This document shows, in pieces, positions 1 through 6,192 of a stretch of 13,032 nt of DNA. The position numbers and the translations under genes are program-made. Source of the stretch: an uncultured Oscillospiraceae bacterium (GTDB taxonomy: Bacteria; Bacillota; Clostridia; Oscillospirales; Acutalibacteraceae); contig URYX01000030.1 in the NCBI GenBank assembly GCA_900552225.1, forward strand, positions 1 to 13,032, in the 5' to 3' direction. Within the stretch, counting starts at the first letter, position 1. Every line of letters starts with the position of its first letter. The notes under the pieces are model-generated. The model made no database searches and was not told the origin of the DNA. It saw only the letters and a list, made by a program, of their open reading frames with translations.

Positions 1-957
1 CGCTATTCCCGCTGCGGAAGCAGCGGACTCCTGTTGCCCGCCGTCTCGCTCGGTTTCTGGCACAATTTCGGAGACACGTCTCCGTATGAGAATATGAAGC
101 AGCTCTGCTTCACGGCCTTTGACCACGGGATCACGCACTTTGATCTGGCCAACAACTACGGGCCGAACCCCGGCAGCGCGGAGCGGAATCTCGGTCGGAT
201 TCTCCGCGAGGAGCTGGGGGCCTACCGGGATGAGCTGATCATCAGTACAAAAGCCGGTTATGATATGTGGAAAGGTCCTTACGGCAACTGGGGCAGCAGA
301 AAGCATATTCTCGCAAGTCTTGACCAAAGCCTGCAGCGCCTGGGGCTCCCCTATGTGGACATCTTCTATCACCATCGCATGGATCCTCAGACACCGCTGG
401 AGGAGACCATGAGTGCGCTTGCACAGGCAGTCACGGAGGGAAAAGCCTTATATGTCGGCCTTTCCAATTATGACGGAGCCTCCCTGGAGCGGGCTGCCCG
501 AATTCTGAAGGAGCTTCACTGCCCGTTCCTCATCAATCAGAACCGCTATTCCATCTTTGACCGGACGATCGAGCAAAACGGCCTGAAGGAAACCGCCGCC
601 CGGCTGCAAAAGGGCATCATCGCCTTCAGCCCTCTGGCACAGGGGATGCTGACCGATCGGTACCTGCACGGGATTCCGGAGGACAGCCGGATCAAAACCG
701 ACGGACGGTTTCTGCATGCGGATGACTTGACGGAAAAGCGCCTGCAGCAGATCCGTGCTCTGAACGAGGTGGCCCGCGGCCGCGGACAGACGCTGGCGGA
801 AATGGCGCTCAGCTGGATTCTTCGCGACGGGGTCGTGACCAGCGTTCTGATCGGTGCCTCCAAGCCGTCCCAGATTCTGGACAACATCCAAGCGCTGGAC
901 AACACCGCGTTTTCCGAGGAGGAACAGGCTCGGATCGAGCAGATTACAGAGCGGTGA
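1..957 (+). CDS. Aldo/keto reductase, YghZ (L-glyceraldehyde-3-phosphate reductase) family, 5' end cut by window edge
   Basis: NADPH-dependent aldo/keto reductase of the AKR14/YghZ group, which in E. coli reduces L-glyceraldehyde 3-phosphate and other aldehydes in the cytosol. The frame is open from base 1 and begins RYSRCGSSGLLLPAVSLG, which aligns with the YghZ N-terminus, so the TTG at 34 is not the start; the true start lies left of the window. 318 residues are visible. Counting from that TTG, the catalytic tetrad is D37 and Y42 (in HFDLANNYG), K73 (STKAGYD) and H114 (DIFYHHR). The C-terminal cofactor region contains SVLIGASKPSQ. The gene ends TGA at 955-957 and is followed by a terminator at 1071-1106, so it is the last gene of its transcript. 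It converges with the deaminase on the other strand. The family is clear; the physiological substrate is inferred. Confidence 0.88.
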   Translation, partial: RYSRCGSSGLLLPAVSLGFWHNFGDTSPYENMKQLCFTAFDHGITHFDLANNYGPNPGSAERNLGRILREELGAYRDELIISTKAGYDMWKGPYGNWGSRKHILASLDQSLQRLGLPYVDIFYHHRMDPQTPLEETMSALAQAVTEGKALYVGLSNYDGASLERAARILKELHCPFLINQNRYSIFDRTIEQNGLKETAARLQKGIIAFSPLAQGMLTDRYLHGIPEDSRIKTDGRFLHADDLTEKRLQQIRALNEVARGRGQTLAEMALSWILRDGVVTSVLIGASKPSQILDNIQALDNTAFSEEEQARIEQITER

Positions 958-1070
958 TTGATATGCCGGAGCCGCCGGGTGCGGAGCCGACCGAAATGTG
1001 CCTCCTCCCCTAAGGACTCCGGGCCGTCTGCCCTGCTGTTTTTCGCCCCGGCACAAAGCCGTATTTTTAA

Positions 1071-1106
1071 GCCCGTACCGACAGGAAGCGTCGGTACGGG
1101 CCTTTT
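1071..1106 (+). terminator. Intrinsic terminator of the aldo/keto reductase
   Basis: Perfect 12-bp stem, GCCCGTACCGAC at 1071-1082 and its complement at 1090-1101, with a 7-nt loop AGGAAGC, then CTTTT and a second TTTT shortly after. It lies 113 bases past the reductase stop, between convergent genes. The T run favours the + strand; on the - strand the stem is followed by only TTAAAAAT, so it would be a weak terminator for the deaminase. Confidence 0.8.
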
Positions 1107-1140
1107 GCCGTTTTGGGGAAGTCGGGAGCTGTCCGTGTCG

Positions 1141-1533
1141 CTATATCCACCACGCGGGGGTCAAATCTCCCAGGGTGACGATTTTTTCGTTCTCGCAGTC
1201 CAGCATAACCTCCACAGAGCGGTAATCCTCCGGCATGAGCTGTGCCATAAGCTCTCGGCAGGCCCCGCAGGGCGGCATGGCCTTGCCGTTTCTATCCATC
1301 GCAATCACCCTCCGCACTGCATCCTCTCCATGGGTAATCATGCTGAAAATGGCATTGCGCTCGGCACAGATTCCCAATGAACATGCCGTATCCACACAAA
1401 CTCCAACATATATTTTACCGGACACGGATTCTACGGCTGCGGAAACTCCGCCCGCTTCGATCCTTTCGGAAACGTCCCGTGGCTTTAACACCTGCCGGAC
1501 GGCATGATATAATTTCTGCCATGTTGGGTCCAT
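1141..1533 (-). CDS. Cytidine deaminase-like zinc hydrolase (Cdd/blasticidin-S deaminase type)
   Basis: 130-residue member of the cytidine deaminase fold, the size of tetrameric Cdd enzymes that hydrolyse cytidine or deoxycytidine to uridine in nucleoside salvage. The zinc site is complete: C56-A-E58 (CAERNA) supplies a Cys ligand and the proton-shuttling Glu, and P88-C89-G-A-C92 supplies the other two Cys ligands. The N-terminus RIEAGGVSAAV and the strand KIYVGVCVDTACSLG match a Clostridial subgroup often annotated as cytidine deaminase or blasticidin-S deaminase-like, so the exact base substrate is uncertain. ATG at 1533 is preceded by AAAGGAG (about 1543-1549). It sits 54 bp behind the upstream unknown gene, with no promoter or terminator visible between them, so the two are probably cotranscribed from the promoter at 2191-2219. 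Confidence 0.85.
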   Translation of the reverse strand: MDPTWQKLYHAVRQVLKPRDVSERIEAGGVSAAVESVSGKIYVGVCVDTACSLGICAERNAIFSMITHGEDAVRRVIAMDRNGKAMPPCGACRELMAQLMPEDYRSVEVMLDCENEKIVTLGDLTPAWWI

Positions 1534-1587
1534 GGATATCCTCTCCTTTATCCCGAAACTGCGCGCCGTTTATCACCCGTCCCGGGG

Positions 1588-2154
1588 TCACAGCAGCAGC
1601 GCCGGGAATTTTCCGCGCAGGAAATGACGGTATTCCGGGTGCTGCTCCGCCGCCGCGTATTCCTCCCGGATATTGCTTCTCAGCCACATGAGCATGGGCT
1701 CCCACAGCGCTTCGTACCGCAGAACGGTAATCTTTCCCTCCCGCTCGGCCTGCAAAATTGCCTCATACGCATCCGGCACGAATTCCGCCCCGGTCACCCC
1801 GACCGGGCGGCTGCTGGCCGCCGCATCGGGGATGGACAGCGAAAATCCGGAATCCTCGAGATGCTCCGCCCGATAGATATAGCCCGAGACACCCCGATAG
1901 GTATCCGCCAATGCATCGGGGTAATATTCCTCCAGACGCAGCCGGCCGTCAGACTCAAAGCCGTAGGGCCCCCACTTCTCCCATACACCGTCCCAGGCAA
2001 AGCCGGTTTCTCTCGCGTATTTTTCCACGGCATTCGACAGGTAAACCAGCACGTTTTCCCGTTTGGTCGAAGCATAGACCAGCGGTACCCCGTGGTTGGA
2101 AATATGCGGCTTCAGCACCCGAAGTCCGCCGACCGGAGATGCATGATAATACAC
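1588..2154 (-). CDS. Conserved protein of unknown function, cotranscribed with the deaminase
   Basis: 188-residue soluble protein without signal peptide or membrane segment. I recognise similar Clostridial hypothetical proteins but no named function. The N-terminus (YYHASPVGGLRVLKP, then PLVYASTKRENVLVYLS) has the YHA...L.P...VYAS pattern often seen at the start of ADP-ribosyltransferase-fold or RNA 2'-phosphotransferase-like proteins; this fold suggestion is only an inference. Other conserved-looking blocks are WDGVWEKWGPYGFE, RLEEYYPDAL and GVSGYIYRAEHL. Start is GTG at 2154-2152, chosen because GGGAGGG lies 8 bases upstream (2163-2169) and a sigma-A promoter lies just beyond it. It is the first gene of the unit ending in the deaminase. 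Confidence 0.7.
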   Translation of the reverse strand: MYYHASPVGGLRVLKPHISNHGVPLVYASTKRENVLVYLSNAVEKYARETGFAWDGVWEKWGPYGFESDGRLRLEEYYPDALADTYRGVSGYIYRAEHLEDSGFSLSIPDAAASSRPVGVTGAEFVPDAYEAILQAEREGKITVLRYEALWEPMLMWLRSNIREEYAAAEQHPEYRHFLRGKFPALLL

Positions 2155-2190
2155 GGTGCAGTCCCTCCCATTTTACATTTTGTGCTCTAC

Positions 2191-2219
2191 AGTATACCAT
2201 AGTCTTCTGCCGTTGTCAC
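2191..2219 (-). promoter_or_regulatory. Sigma-A type promoter of the unknown gene/deaminase unit
   Basis: On the - strand, -35 GTGACA (2219-2214), a 17-nt spacer and -10 TATACT (2196-2191). Each box matches consensus at 5 of 6 positions. Transcription would begin near 2184, giving a leader of about 30 nt with the ribosome-binding site GGGAGGG at 2163-2169. Confidence 0.72.
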
Positions 2220-2236
2220 CCCCCGCCCGCTGCTTT

Positions 2237-2266
2237 TTGGGATTTGTCAATTCCTGTTTGTATAAT
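2237..2266 (+). promoter_or_regulatory. Candidate promoter in the 2155-2455 gap, toward the methyltransferase remnant
   Basis: TTGGGA (2237-2242), an 18-nt spacer and a perfect TATAAT (2261-2266). The surrounding stretch to about 2310 is clearly more AT-rich than its neighbours. The only + strand coding sequence downstream is the broken methyltransferase, so the promoter may be a relic. The rest of the 301-base gap holds no gene that I can support. Confidence 0.35.
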
Positions 2267-2455
2267 TCATATTCAATATCCAATACGTATATAAAAATCA
2301 AAAATGGAATCCATAACGATGGCCTTGCCATTGAAAACGGCAGCATCTTGTGCTACAAAACCGTCAGACAAAAGGCTTCGGGGCCGCGCAGGCCCTTACA
2401 GAGAACGGGAGTTTCCCGAAAATGACGGCTGCCGCAGGGCGGCTTTTCAAAAGTC

Positions 2456-2953
2456 TTGCAGTTAGTCTTCGCCAACCAACAAGGTGCCGTATCCGGGGTG
2501 CTGGCCGGGGCGGCGGGGCCGGCACCCCGGGCCGTTGTGGTCAATATTGCCTGCGGGCCGGACACGCGGTGCTGCCGCATGAGCGGGTATGCCCACTGGT
2601 ATAACCTCGATCTGCCCGAGACGATTGCCGTGCGGAAAAGGCTGATGCCGGAGGACGGCACCGTTTCACAGATTGCCATGTCGGCCATGGAGGACTGGGG
2701 GCCGGCCGTGGAGGAACGGGATGCTCCGGCGCTGGTCATCATCGAGGGACTGACCATGTATCTGTCGGAGGCGGAGGTGCGGCACATCTTCGCCGTGATT
2801 GCCGGGCGGTTTGACCGGGCGGCCGTACTCGTGGAGGCGATGAATCCGACGGTGGTCCGGCACTTTAAGGAAAAATCCATTGAGGGCAGTCACGCCCAAT
2901 TCACATGGGGCGTCAAGAACGGGGCGGCGCTCGCCTTTTGGATTTCTTTGTGA
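2456..2953 (+). pseudogene. Remnant of a PPM1/TcmP-type SAM-dependent methyltransferase
   Basis: The readable frame encodes the middle of a class I methyltransferase of the leucine carboxyl methyltransferase (PPM1/TcmP) type. VVVNIACGPDTR (residues 27-38 from a TTG at 2456) is the SAM-binding motif I, followed by LDLPETIAVRKRLMPE and by ALVIIEGLTMYLSEAEVR, the motif of this group. Both ends are missing. Family members have roughly 80-100 residues before motif I, but here an in-frame TGA lies at 2423-2425 and no better upstream frame continues the homology. The C-terminus breaks after FTWGVKNGAALA and runs into a stop at 2951-2953, 22 bases before the convergent PAP2 gene ends. No start with a convincing ribosome-binding site is visible. 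It is most likely a decayed gene; a short functional protein is unlikely. Confidence 0.62.
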
Positions 2954-2975
2954 AGCATTTCCGTCCACGGCCGGA

Positions 2976-3515
2976 TCAGCTCTGCGTCTGCTTCCCCCCC
3001 CGCGCCCAGGCGGCATCGGTCAGGCGGCAGGCCAACAGACCGAGCCCCGCCCCGAGCAGGGCACCCGCCAGGACATCCGTCGGATAATGTACATACAGAT
3101 ACAGCCGCGAAAACGCCACCAGCACGGCAAACACCATGGCCGGGATACCGACGGAGCGCTTGCGGAGCAGGAGCACGGTGGCCGCCTCAAAGGAGGCCAG
3201 CGTATGCCCCGACGGGAACGAATAGTCGCGGAGCCGGTCGATCAGCAGCGATACCTCCGCCAGATCGTAGGGGCGAATCCGCGCGATCAGCGGCTTCATC
3301 AGCAGATTTCCGAGCAAAAGCCCCATGAGAAGCGCCGCCGCCATGGACACTCCGGTGCGCCGCGTCCTGCGGAGGCAGAGCAGCAGGGCCGCCAGGGCAA
3401 TCCACAGAATTCCGTTGTCCACCGGCCGGGAAATCCACGGCATCACCGCATCCAAAAAGGGACATCCCAACGTATGGCGGATCCAGTCCAGAATTGAAAG
3501 CTCCCAATGATTCAT
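2976..3515 (-). CDS. PAP2-family membrane phosphatase
   Basis: 179-residue integral membrane phosphatase of the PAP2 superfamily, whose members remove phosphate from lipid (pyro)phosphates such as phosphatidic acid or undecaprenyl pyrophosphate at the membrane. All three signature motifs are present: K74-x6-R81-P82 (KPLIARIRP), P101-S-G-H104 (FPSGHT) and S136-R137-x5-H143-x3-D147 (SRLYLYVHYPTD). Hydrophobic segments lie near 36-48, 58-73, 105-117, 122-135 and 148-161. The frame is open further upstream to 3875, but that part is antisense noise over folT. The ATG at 3515 is chosen because it overlaps the folT stop as ATGA and has AAAGGAG about 8 bases upstream (3524-3530). Translation is therefore probably coupled to folT. 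The substrate cannot be told from sequence. Confidence 0.87.
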   Translation of the reverse strand: MNHWELSILDWIRHTLGCPFLDAVMPWISRPVDNGILWIALAALLLCLRRTRRTGVSMAAALLMGLLLGNLLMKPLIARIRPYDLAEVSLLIDRLRDYSFPSGHTLASFEAATVLLLRKRSVGIPAMVFAVLVAFSRLYLYVHYPTDVLAGALLGAGLGLLACRLTDAAWARGGKQTQS

Positions 3516-4057
3516 GAGCGCAGCTCCTTTCCCCTCCCCTGCGTCAGCGGCAGCAGCCACCGATCCAGGCGCGGCAGCAGCAGGGTGATGGTCAGCAGCT
3601 TCACCGTCCCCATCAGGAAGAACTCCGGCAGCCGCGCCGTCAGCAGCACAAGGTAAGAGGATTTGGCGATGGTATAGACCCACAGCGTGTTCAGCAGCAG
3701 CGTCCCCACCACCTGGGAATAGGCGACGGCGAGGCAGGCTCTCGACAGGCGGTACCCCTTTTGGAAGCACAGGCCGTAGACAAGCCCCGTCAGGGTGGCG
3801 GTCAGGGTAAAGCCGGGGTGATAGGCCCCGATCGGAAAGAGCAGAGCGCCGATCAAATCGGACAGTCCGCCGCACAGAGCGCCGCCGACCGGGCCGAAAT
3901 AGCGGCCGGCCAGCACCACCGCCACAAAGGCAAAGCTGAATTTGGTTTTCAGCTGTGAAAACGACAGAAACCGGGACAGCACCACCTCAATGGCAATCAG
4001 CAGTGCAAGCGTAATGAGAGCGCGCAGACGCGCCTCTCCCTTTTTCGGAAACATCAT
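3512..4057 (-). CDS. folT: ECF transporter substrate-binding (S) component, folate-specific
   Basis: 181-residue membrane S component that captures folate and works with the shared ECF module (EcfA, EcfA', EcfT), which is not in this window. About six hydrophobic segments are visible. Family hallmarks are TKFSFAFVAVVLAG (38-51), YFGPVGGALCGGLSDLIGALLFP (53-75), GAYHPGFTLTATLTGLVYG (77-95) and LLNTLWVYT (121-129), typical of the FolT group. ATG at 4057 has AGGAGG (4066-4071) at an 8-base spacing. The leader carries a THF riboswitch, an independent sign that the substrate is folate. The 3' end overlaps the PAP2 start by 4 bases (ATGA). Confidence 0.88.
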   Translation of the reverse strand: MMFPKKGEARLRALITLALLIAIEVVLSRFLSFSQLKTKFSFAFVAVVLAGRYFGPVGGALCGGLSDLIGALLFPIGAYHPGFTLTATLTGLVYGLCFQKGYRLSRACLAVAYSQVVGTLLLNTLWVYTIAKSSYLVLLTARLPEFFLMGTVKLLTITLLLPRLDRWLLPLTQGRGKELRS

Positions 4058-4065
4058 AAAAAAGC

Positions 4066-4110
4066 CCTCCTATCGGGCTATGCCACGATAGGGGGTCCTA
4101 TCATGTCACA
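4066..4110 (-). promoter_or_regulatory. Expression platform of the THF riboswitch (SD sequestor / anti-sequestor)
   Basis: Two mutually exclusive stems share the segment CCTATCG (4092-4086). It can pair with CGATAGG (4075-4069), which covers the first half of the folT SD, AGGAGG (4071-4066). Or it can pair with GATAGG (4102-4097) in a longer stem (4110-4097 with 4092-4079, one mismatch, two G-U pairs) whose 5' strand includes the last three bases of aptamer helix P1. Bound folate would stabilise P1, break the second stem and free CCTATCG to hide the SD. A short AGCCC/GGGCT hairpin (4079-4063) followed by T's could add termination. Confidence 0.65.
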
Positions 4111-4208
4111 GCGGGATGCGGACCGTGTACCGCAAGGGGGTTCCCCTTTTCGTCCGCGCGGCAAACTCCCCGTCCGCGCAACACTTGACGCACACCGTCC
4201 TACTCTGT
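4108..4208 (-). ncRNA. THF (tetrahydrofolate) riboswitch aptamer upstream of folT
   Basis: Read on the - strand, the leader carries the conserved pieces of the folT-associated THF riboswitch in order: GAGTAG (about 4205-4200), then GCGTCAAGTG, then a GC-rich P3 hairpin (TGCGCGG ... CCGCGCG), then ACGAA, a short AAGGGG/CCCCTT hairpin, and the 3' block GCGGTACACGGTCCGCATCC. Helices close: P1 ACAG (4208-4205) with CTGT (4111-4108), and P2 GGACgGTGT with ACACgGTCC (one G-G mismatch). The comparison is to the aptamer family as I remember it, not a covariance search. It sits directly upstream of a folate transporter gene, its usual place, and would reduce FolT synthesis when reduced folates are plentiful. 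Confidence 0.8.
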
Positions 4209-4233
4209 TTACATTCGATTGATTTATTTGTGA

Positions 4234-4260
4234 TTTATACAGTATGTAGTTTACAGGAAA
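4234..4260 (-). promoter_or_regulatory. Weak candidate promoter of folT
   Basis: The only AT-rich stretch in this area lies just before the riboswitch (4211-4260). It contains TATAAA (4239-4234) as a possible -10; TTTCCT (4260-4255) is a poor -35 at a 15-nt spacing. No clear terminator was seen after tsaD, so readthrough from tsaD is also possible. Confidence 0.35.
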
Positions 4261-4279
4261 TTCCGTGTACCCGGTCGGC

Positions 4280-5296
4280 TTACCAAGCCGGGCAATCCAC
4301 CGGCATGGTGGCCGAGGCGTTCAGAGCCATTCCGGCCGTATGGCCGGCCAGCCATTCATAATAGGCCTGCGCCCCGATCATGGCGGCATTGTCGCCGCAC
4401 AGCGACAGCGGCGGCATAAACAGGTGATAGCCCCGCGCGGCGCACTCACGCTCCATCCGCCGCCTCAGCTCGCGGTTGGCCGAAACACCGCCCGCCAGCA
4501 CCACGGTACGCATTCCGGTCTGCTCCGCGGCCGCCAACGTATGGCTGCACAGCATGCCGACCACGCGATCCCGGAAGGAGGCGCACAGGTCCGCCCGGTT
4601 CAGCTCCTCCCCGACCTGCTCCGCACGGTGCAGGCGGTTGATGACCGCGGTCTTCAGTCCGGAAAAGCTGAAGTCAAACGGGCTCCCCTCCACGGTCGGC
4701 TCCGGAAATCGAAAGGCCTGCGGGTCGCCGGTCTCCGCCAGAGCATCCAGCGCAATGCCGCCCGGATAGGACATTCCCATCGCCCGCGCCGCCTTATCGA
4801 AGCATTCTCCGGCGGCGTCGTCGCGGGTCCGGCCCAGGATGCGGTACTGCGTGTAGTCCTCCACCAGCACAATATGACTGTGTCCCCCGGAAGCAATCAG
4901 GCAGAGAAACGGCGGCTGAAGCTCCGGATGCGCCAAATAGTTGGCGGCCACATGCCCGCGCAGATGGTGCACGGGAATCAGCGGCTTTCCGGTGGCCAGC
5001 GCCAGGCCCTTGGCGAAATTGACGCCCACAAGCAGCGCGCCGATCAGCCCCGGAAATGCCGTCACGGCAATGGCATCCACCTCGCGCACCGTCATTCCGG
5101 CCTGCGCCAGCGCCTCCCGCGTCACCCCCGAAACCGCCTCGGCATGGCGGCGGCTCGCAATCTCCGGCACAACGCCGCCGTACAGGCGATGCTCCTCCAC
5201 CTGCGTCGCAACGACGCCGGCGCAGAGGGCCCGTCCGTCCTCCACCACGGCCGCTGCCGTTTCATCGCATGAGGATTCCAACGCTAAAATTTTCAC
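4280..5296 (-). CDS. tsaD: tRNA N6-adenosine threonylcarbamoyltransferase
   Basis: Catalytic subunit that moves the threonylcarbamoyl group onto A37 of ANN-decoding tRNAs to make t6A, acting with TsaB and TsaE in the cytosol. 338 residues, normal for the family. The N-terminus KILALESSCDETAAAVV is canonical. The metal ligands H111 and H115 (HHLRGHVAAN) and the C-terminal D302 (LCGDNAAM) are present, as are SGGHSHIVLV and GGVSANRELR. The usual GPGL loop reads A80-F-P-G-L, an F in place of the first G. The frame is open to 5380, but the start is GTG at 5296-5294: it begins MKILALESS, has AAGGAGA 6 bases upstream, and overlaps the preceding stop as GTGA. Translation is thus coupled to the YwlE-RimI fusion. 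tsaB and tsaE are not in the window. Confidence 0.95.
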   Translation of the reverse strand: MKILALESSCDETAAAVVEDGRALCAGVVATQVEEHRLYGGVVPEIASRRHAEAVSGVTREALAQAGMTVREVDAIAVTAFPGLIGALLVGVNFAKGLALATGKPLIPVHHLRGHVAANYLAHPELQPPFLCLIASGGHSHIVLVEDYTQYRILGRTRDDAAGECFDKAARAMGMSYPGGIALDALAETGDPQAFRFPEPTVEGSPFDFSFSGLKTAVINRLHRAEQVGEELNRADLCASFRDRVVGMLCSHTLAAAEQTGMRTVVLAGGVSANRELRRRMERECAARGYHLFMPPLSLCGDNAAMIGAQAYYEWLAGHTAGMALNASATMPVDCPAW

Positions 5297-6165
5297 AGAG
5301 ACTCTCCTTCTCCGAGCACCGCGCGATAGAGGAGTGCATCCTCCGTCGGCTCCCGGTAAAACTGCGGGCGGCGGCCGCACGGCTCAAAGCCGGAGGAGGC
5401 ATACAGTGCCTGCGCGGCCTCGTTGGAGGCGCGCACCTCCAGAAAAAGCTGCGCCGCACCGCGCTCGGCAGCCTGCCGCTTCAGTGCCTCCAGCAGCCAG
5501 GAGGCCACCCCCTGCCGCCGCGCGGCAGGCGCCACAGCCACATTGGCCACCGAGGCCTCATCTGCCGCCACAAAGCAGCCGGCATAGCCGAGCGCCGCGC
5601 CCTCCGGACCTTCGGCCACCAGGAACAGCGCCGCGTCGTTATGCAGCTCGTCCTCCAACGCCTCCTCTGACCAGGGGTCGGCAAAGCATATCTGCTCAAG
5701 CCGCGCCAGCTGCTCCACGTGCTGCTCCCGCATCGGTACGACGGAAAACGGCGGAAGCAAATGCTCCAGCTCCCGGTCGATGGCCTCCGCCGCCTGCTCG
5801 TAGGTCTCCAGATCCCCGCCGAACGGGTCCGGAACCCCGAGCACCGTGAGCTTGTCCGCCGCAATACCCGCCGACAGCAGCACCTGACGGTGCCCCTCGG
5901 TCATCACGACAATCCGGTCTGCGGCATCGCAGGCATACCGTGTCAGCGGTGTCGCGCGGTGGCCGGACAAATCGATGCCGCGCTCCCGCAGCACCTCGAC
6001 GGCCAGATCCGTCGCGGTATCTCCCGGAAACGCGGAGATGCCCGCGCTGTGCACCGTCAGCGGGAGCCCGCGGGCGGCCGCCTTGGCCCGCAGCAGCGCC
6101 TCGGCCATCGGACTGCGGCAGGTGTTGCCGGTACACACGCACAGTATATGAGTCGGTACCTTCAT
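5293..6165 (-). CDS. Fusion protein: YwlE-like low-molecular-weight phosphatase + RimI-like GNAT acetyltransferase
   Basis: One 290-residue frame with two complete domains. Residues 1-140 are a low-molecular-weight protein phosphatase: the P-loop is C11-T-G-N-T15-C-R17-S-P, and the general acid is D113 in DPFGG. Thr at position 15 (rather than Ile) is the mark of protein-arginine phosphatases such as B. subtilis YwlE. Residues 142-290 are a GNAT domain of the RimI (ribosomal protein S18 alanine acetyltransferase) type: LEQICFADPWSEE, acetyl-CoA loop R216-R-Q-G-V-A221, LEVRASNEAAQALYASSGF. ATG at 6165 has AAGGAGG 7 bases upstream. No ribosome-binding site precedes M145, so the second domain is not separately initiated. 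The gene follows mrp by 27 bp and overlaps tsaD by 4 bp. rimI beside tsaD is common, and ywlE-type genes often sit beside sua5/tsaC, but their fusion is unusual. Confidence 0.85.
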   Translation of the reverse strand: MKVPTHILCVCTGNTCRSPMAEALLRAKAAARGLPLTVHSAGISAFPGDTATDLAVEVLRERGIDLSGHRATPLTRYACDAADRIVVMTEGHRQVLLSAGIAADKLTVLGVPDPFGGDLETYEQAAEAIDRELEHLLPPFSVVPMREQHVEQLARLEQICFADPWSEEALEDELHNDAALFLVAEGPEGAALGYAGCFVAADEASVANVAVAPAARRQGVASWLLEALKRQAAERGAAQLFLEVRASNEAAQALYASSGFEPCGRRPQFYREPTEDALLYRAVLGEGESL

Positions 6166-6192
6166 GCCGACGCCTCCTTGTCTGCCCGTGCT

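Noticed and set aside
2431..2447. GCCGC-AGG-GCGGC hairpin followed by TTTT
   Set aside because: A 5-bp stem with a 3-nt loop is too small to claim as a terminator; noted only as a possible feature before the methyltransferase remnant.
2893..2916. ACGCCC ... GGGCGT hairpin as terminator of the folT-PAP2 unit
   Set aside because: Only 6 bp, 10-nt loop, no T run on the - strand, and it lies within methyltransferase-derived coding sequence.
3516..3875. N-terminal extension of the PAP2 frame (open to 3875)
   Set aside because: It lies fully over folT in another frame, has arginine/proline-rich shadow composition and no ribosome-binding site; ATG 3515 with SD and ATGA overlap is the real start.
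4265..5272. Long + strand frame opposite tsaD, and similar long frames opposite ywlE-rimI, rpoA and rpsK-rpsM
   Set aside because: Histidine/arginine/proline-rich antisense shadows typical of GC-rich DNA; the opposite strand carries recognisable conserved genes.
5297..5380. Longer TsaD start
   Set aside because: Extra residues are low-complexity R/P-rich, lie over the end of the RimI domain, and do not match TsaD; GTG 5296 gives the canonical KILALESS start.
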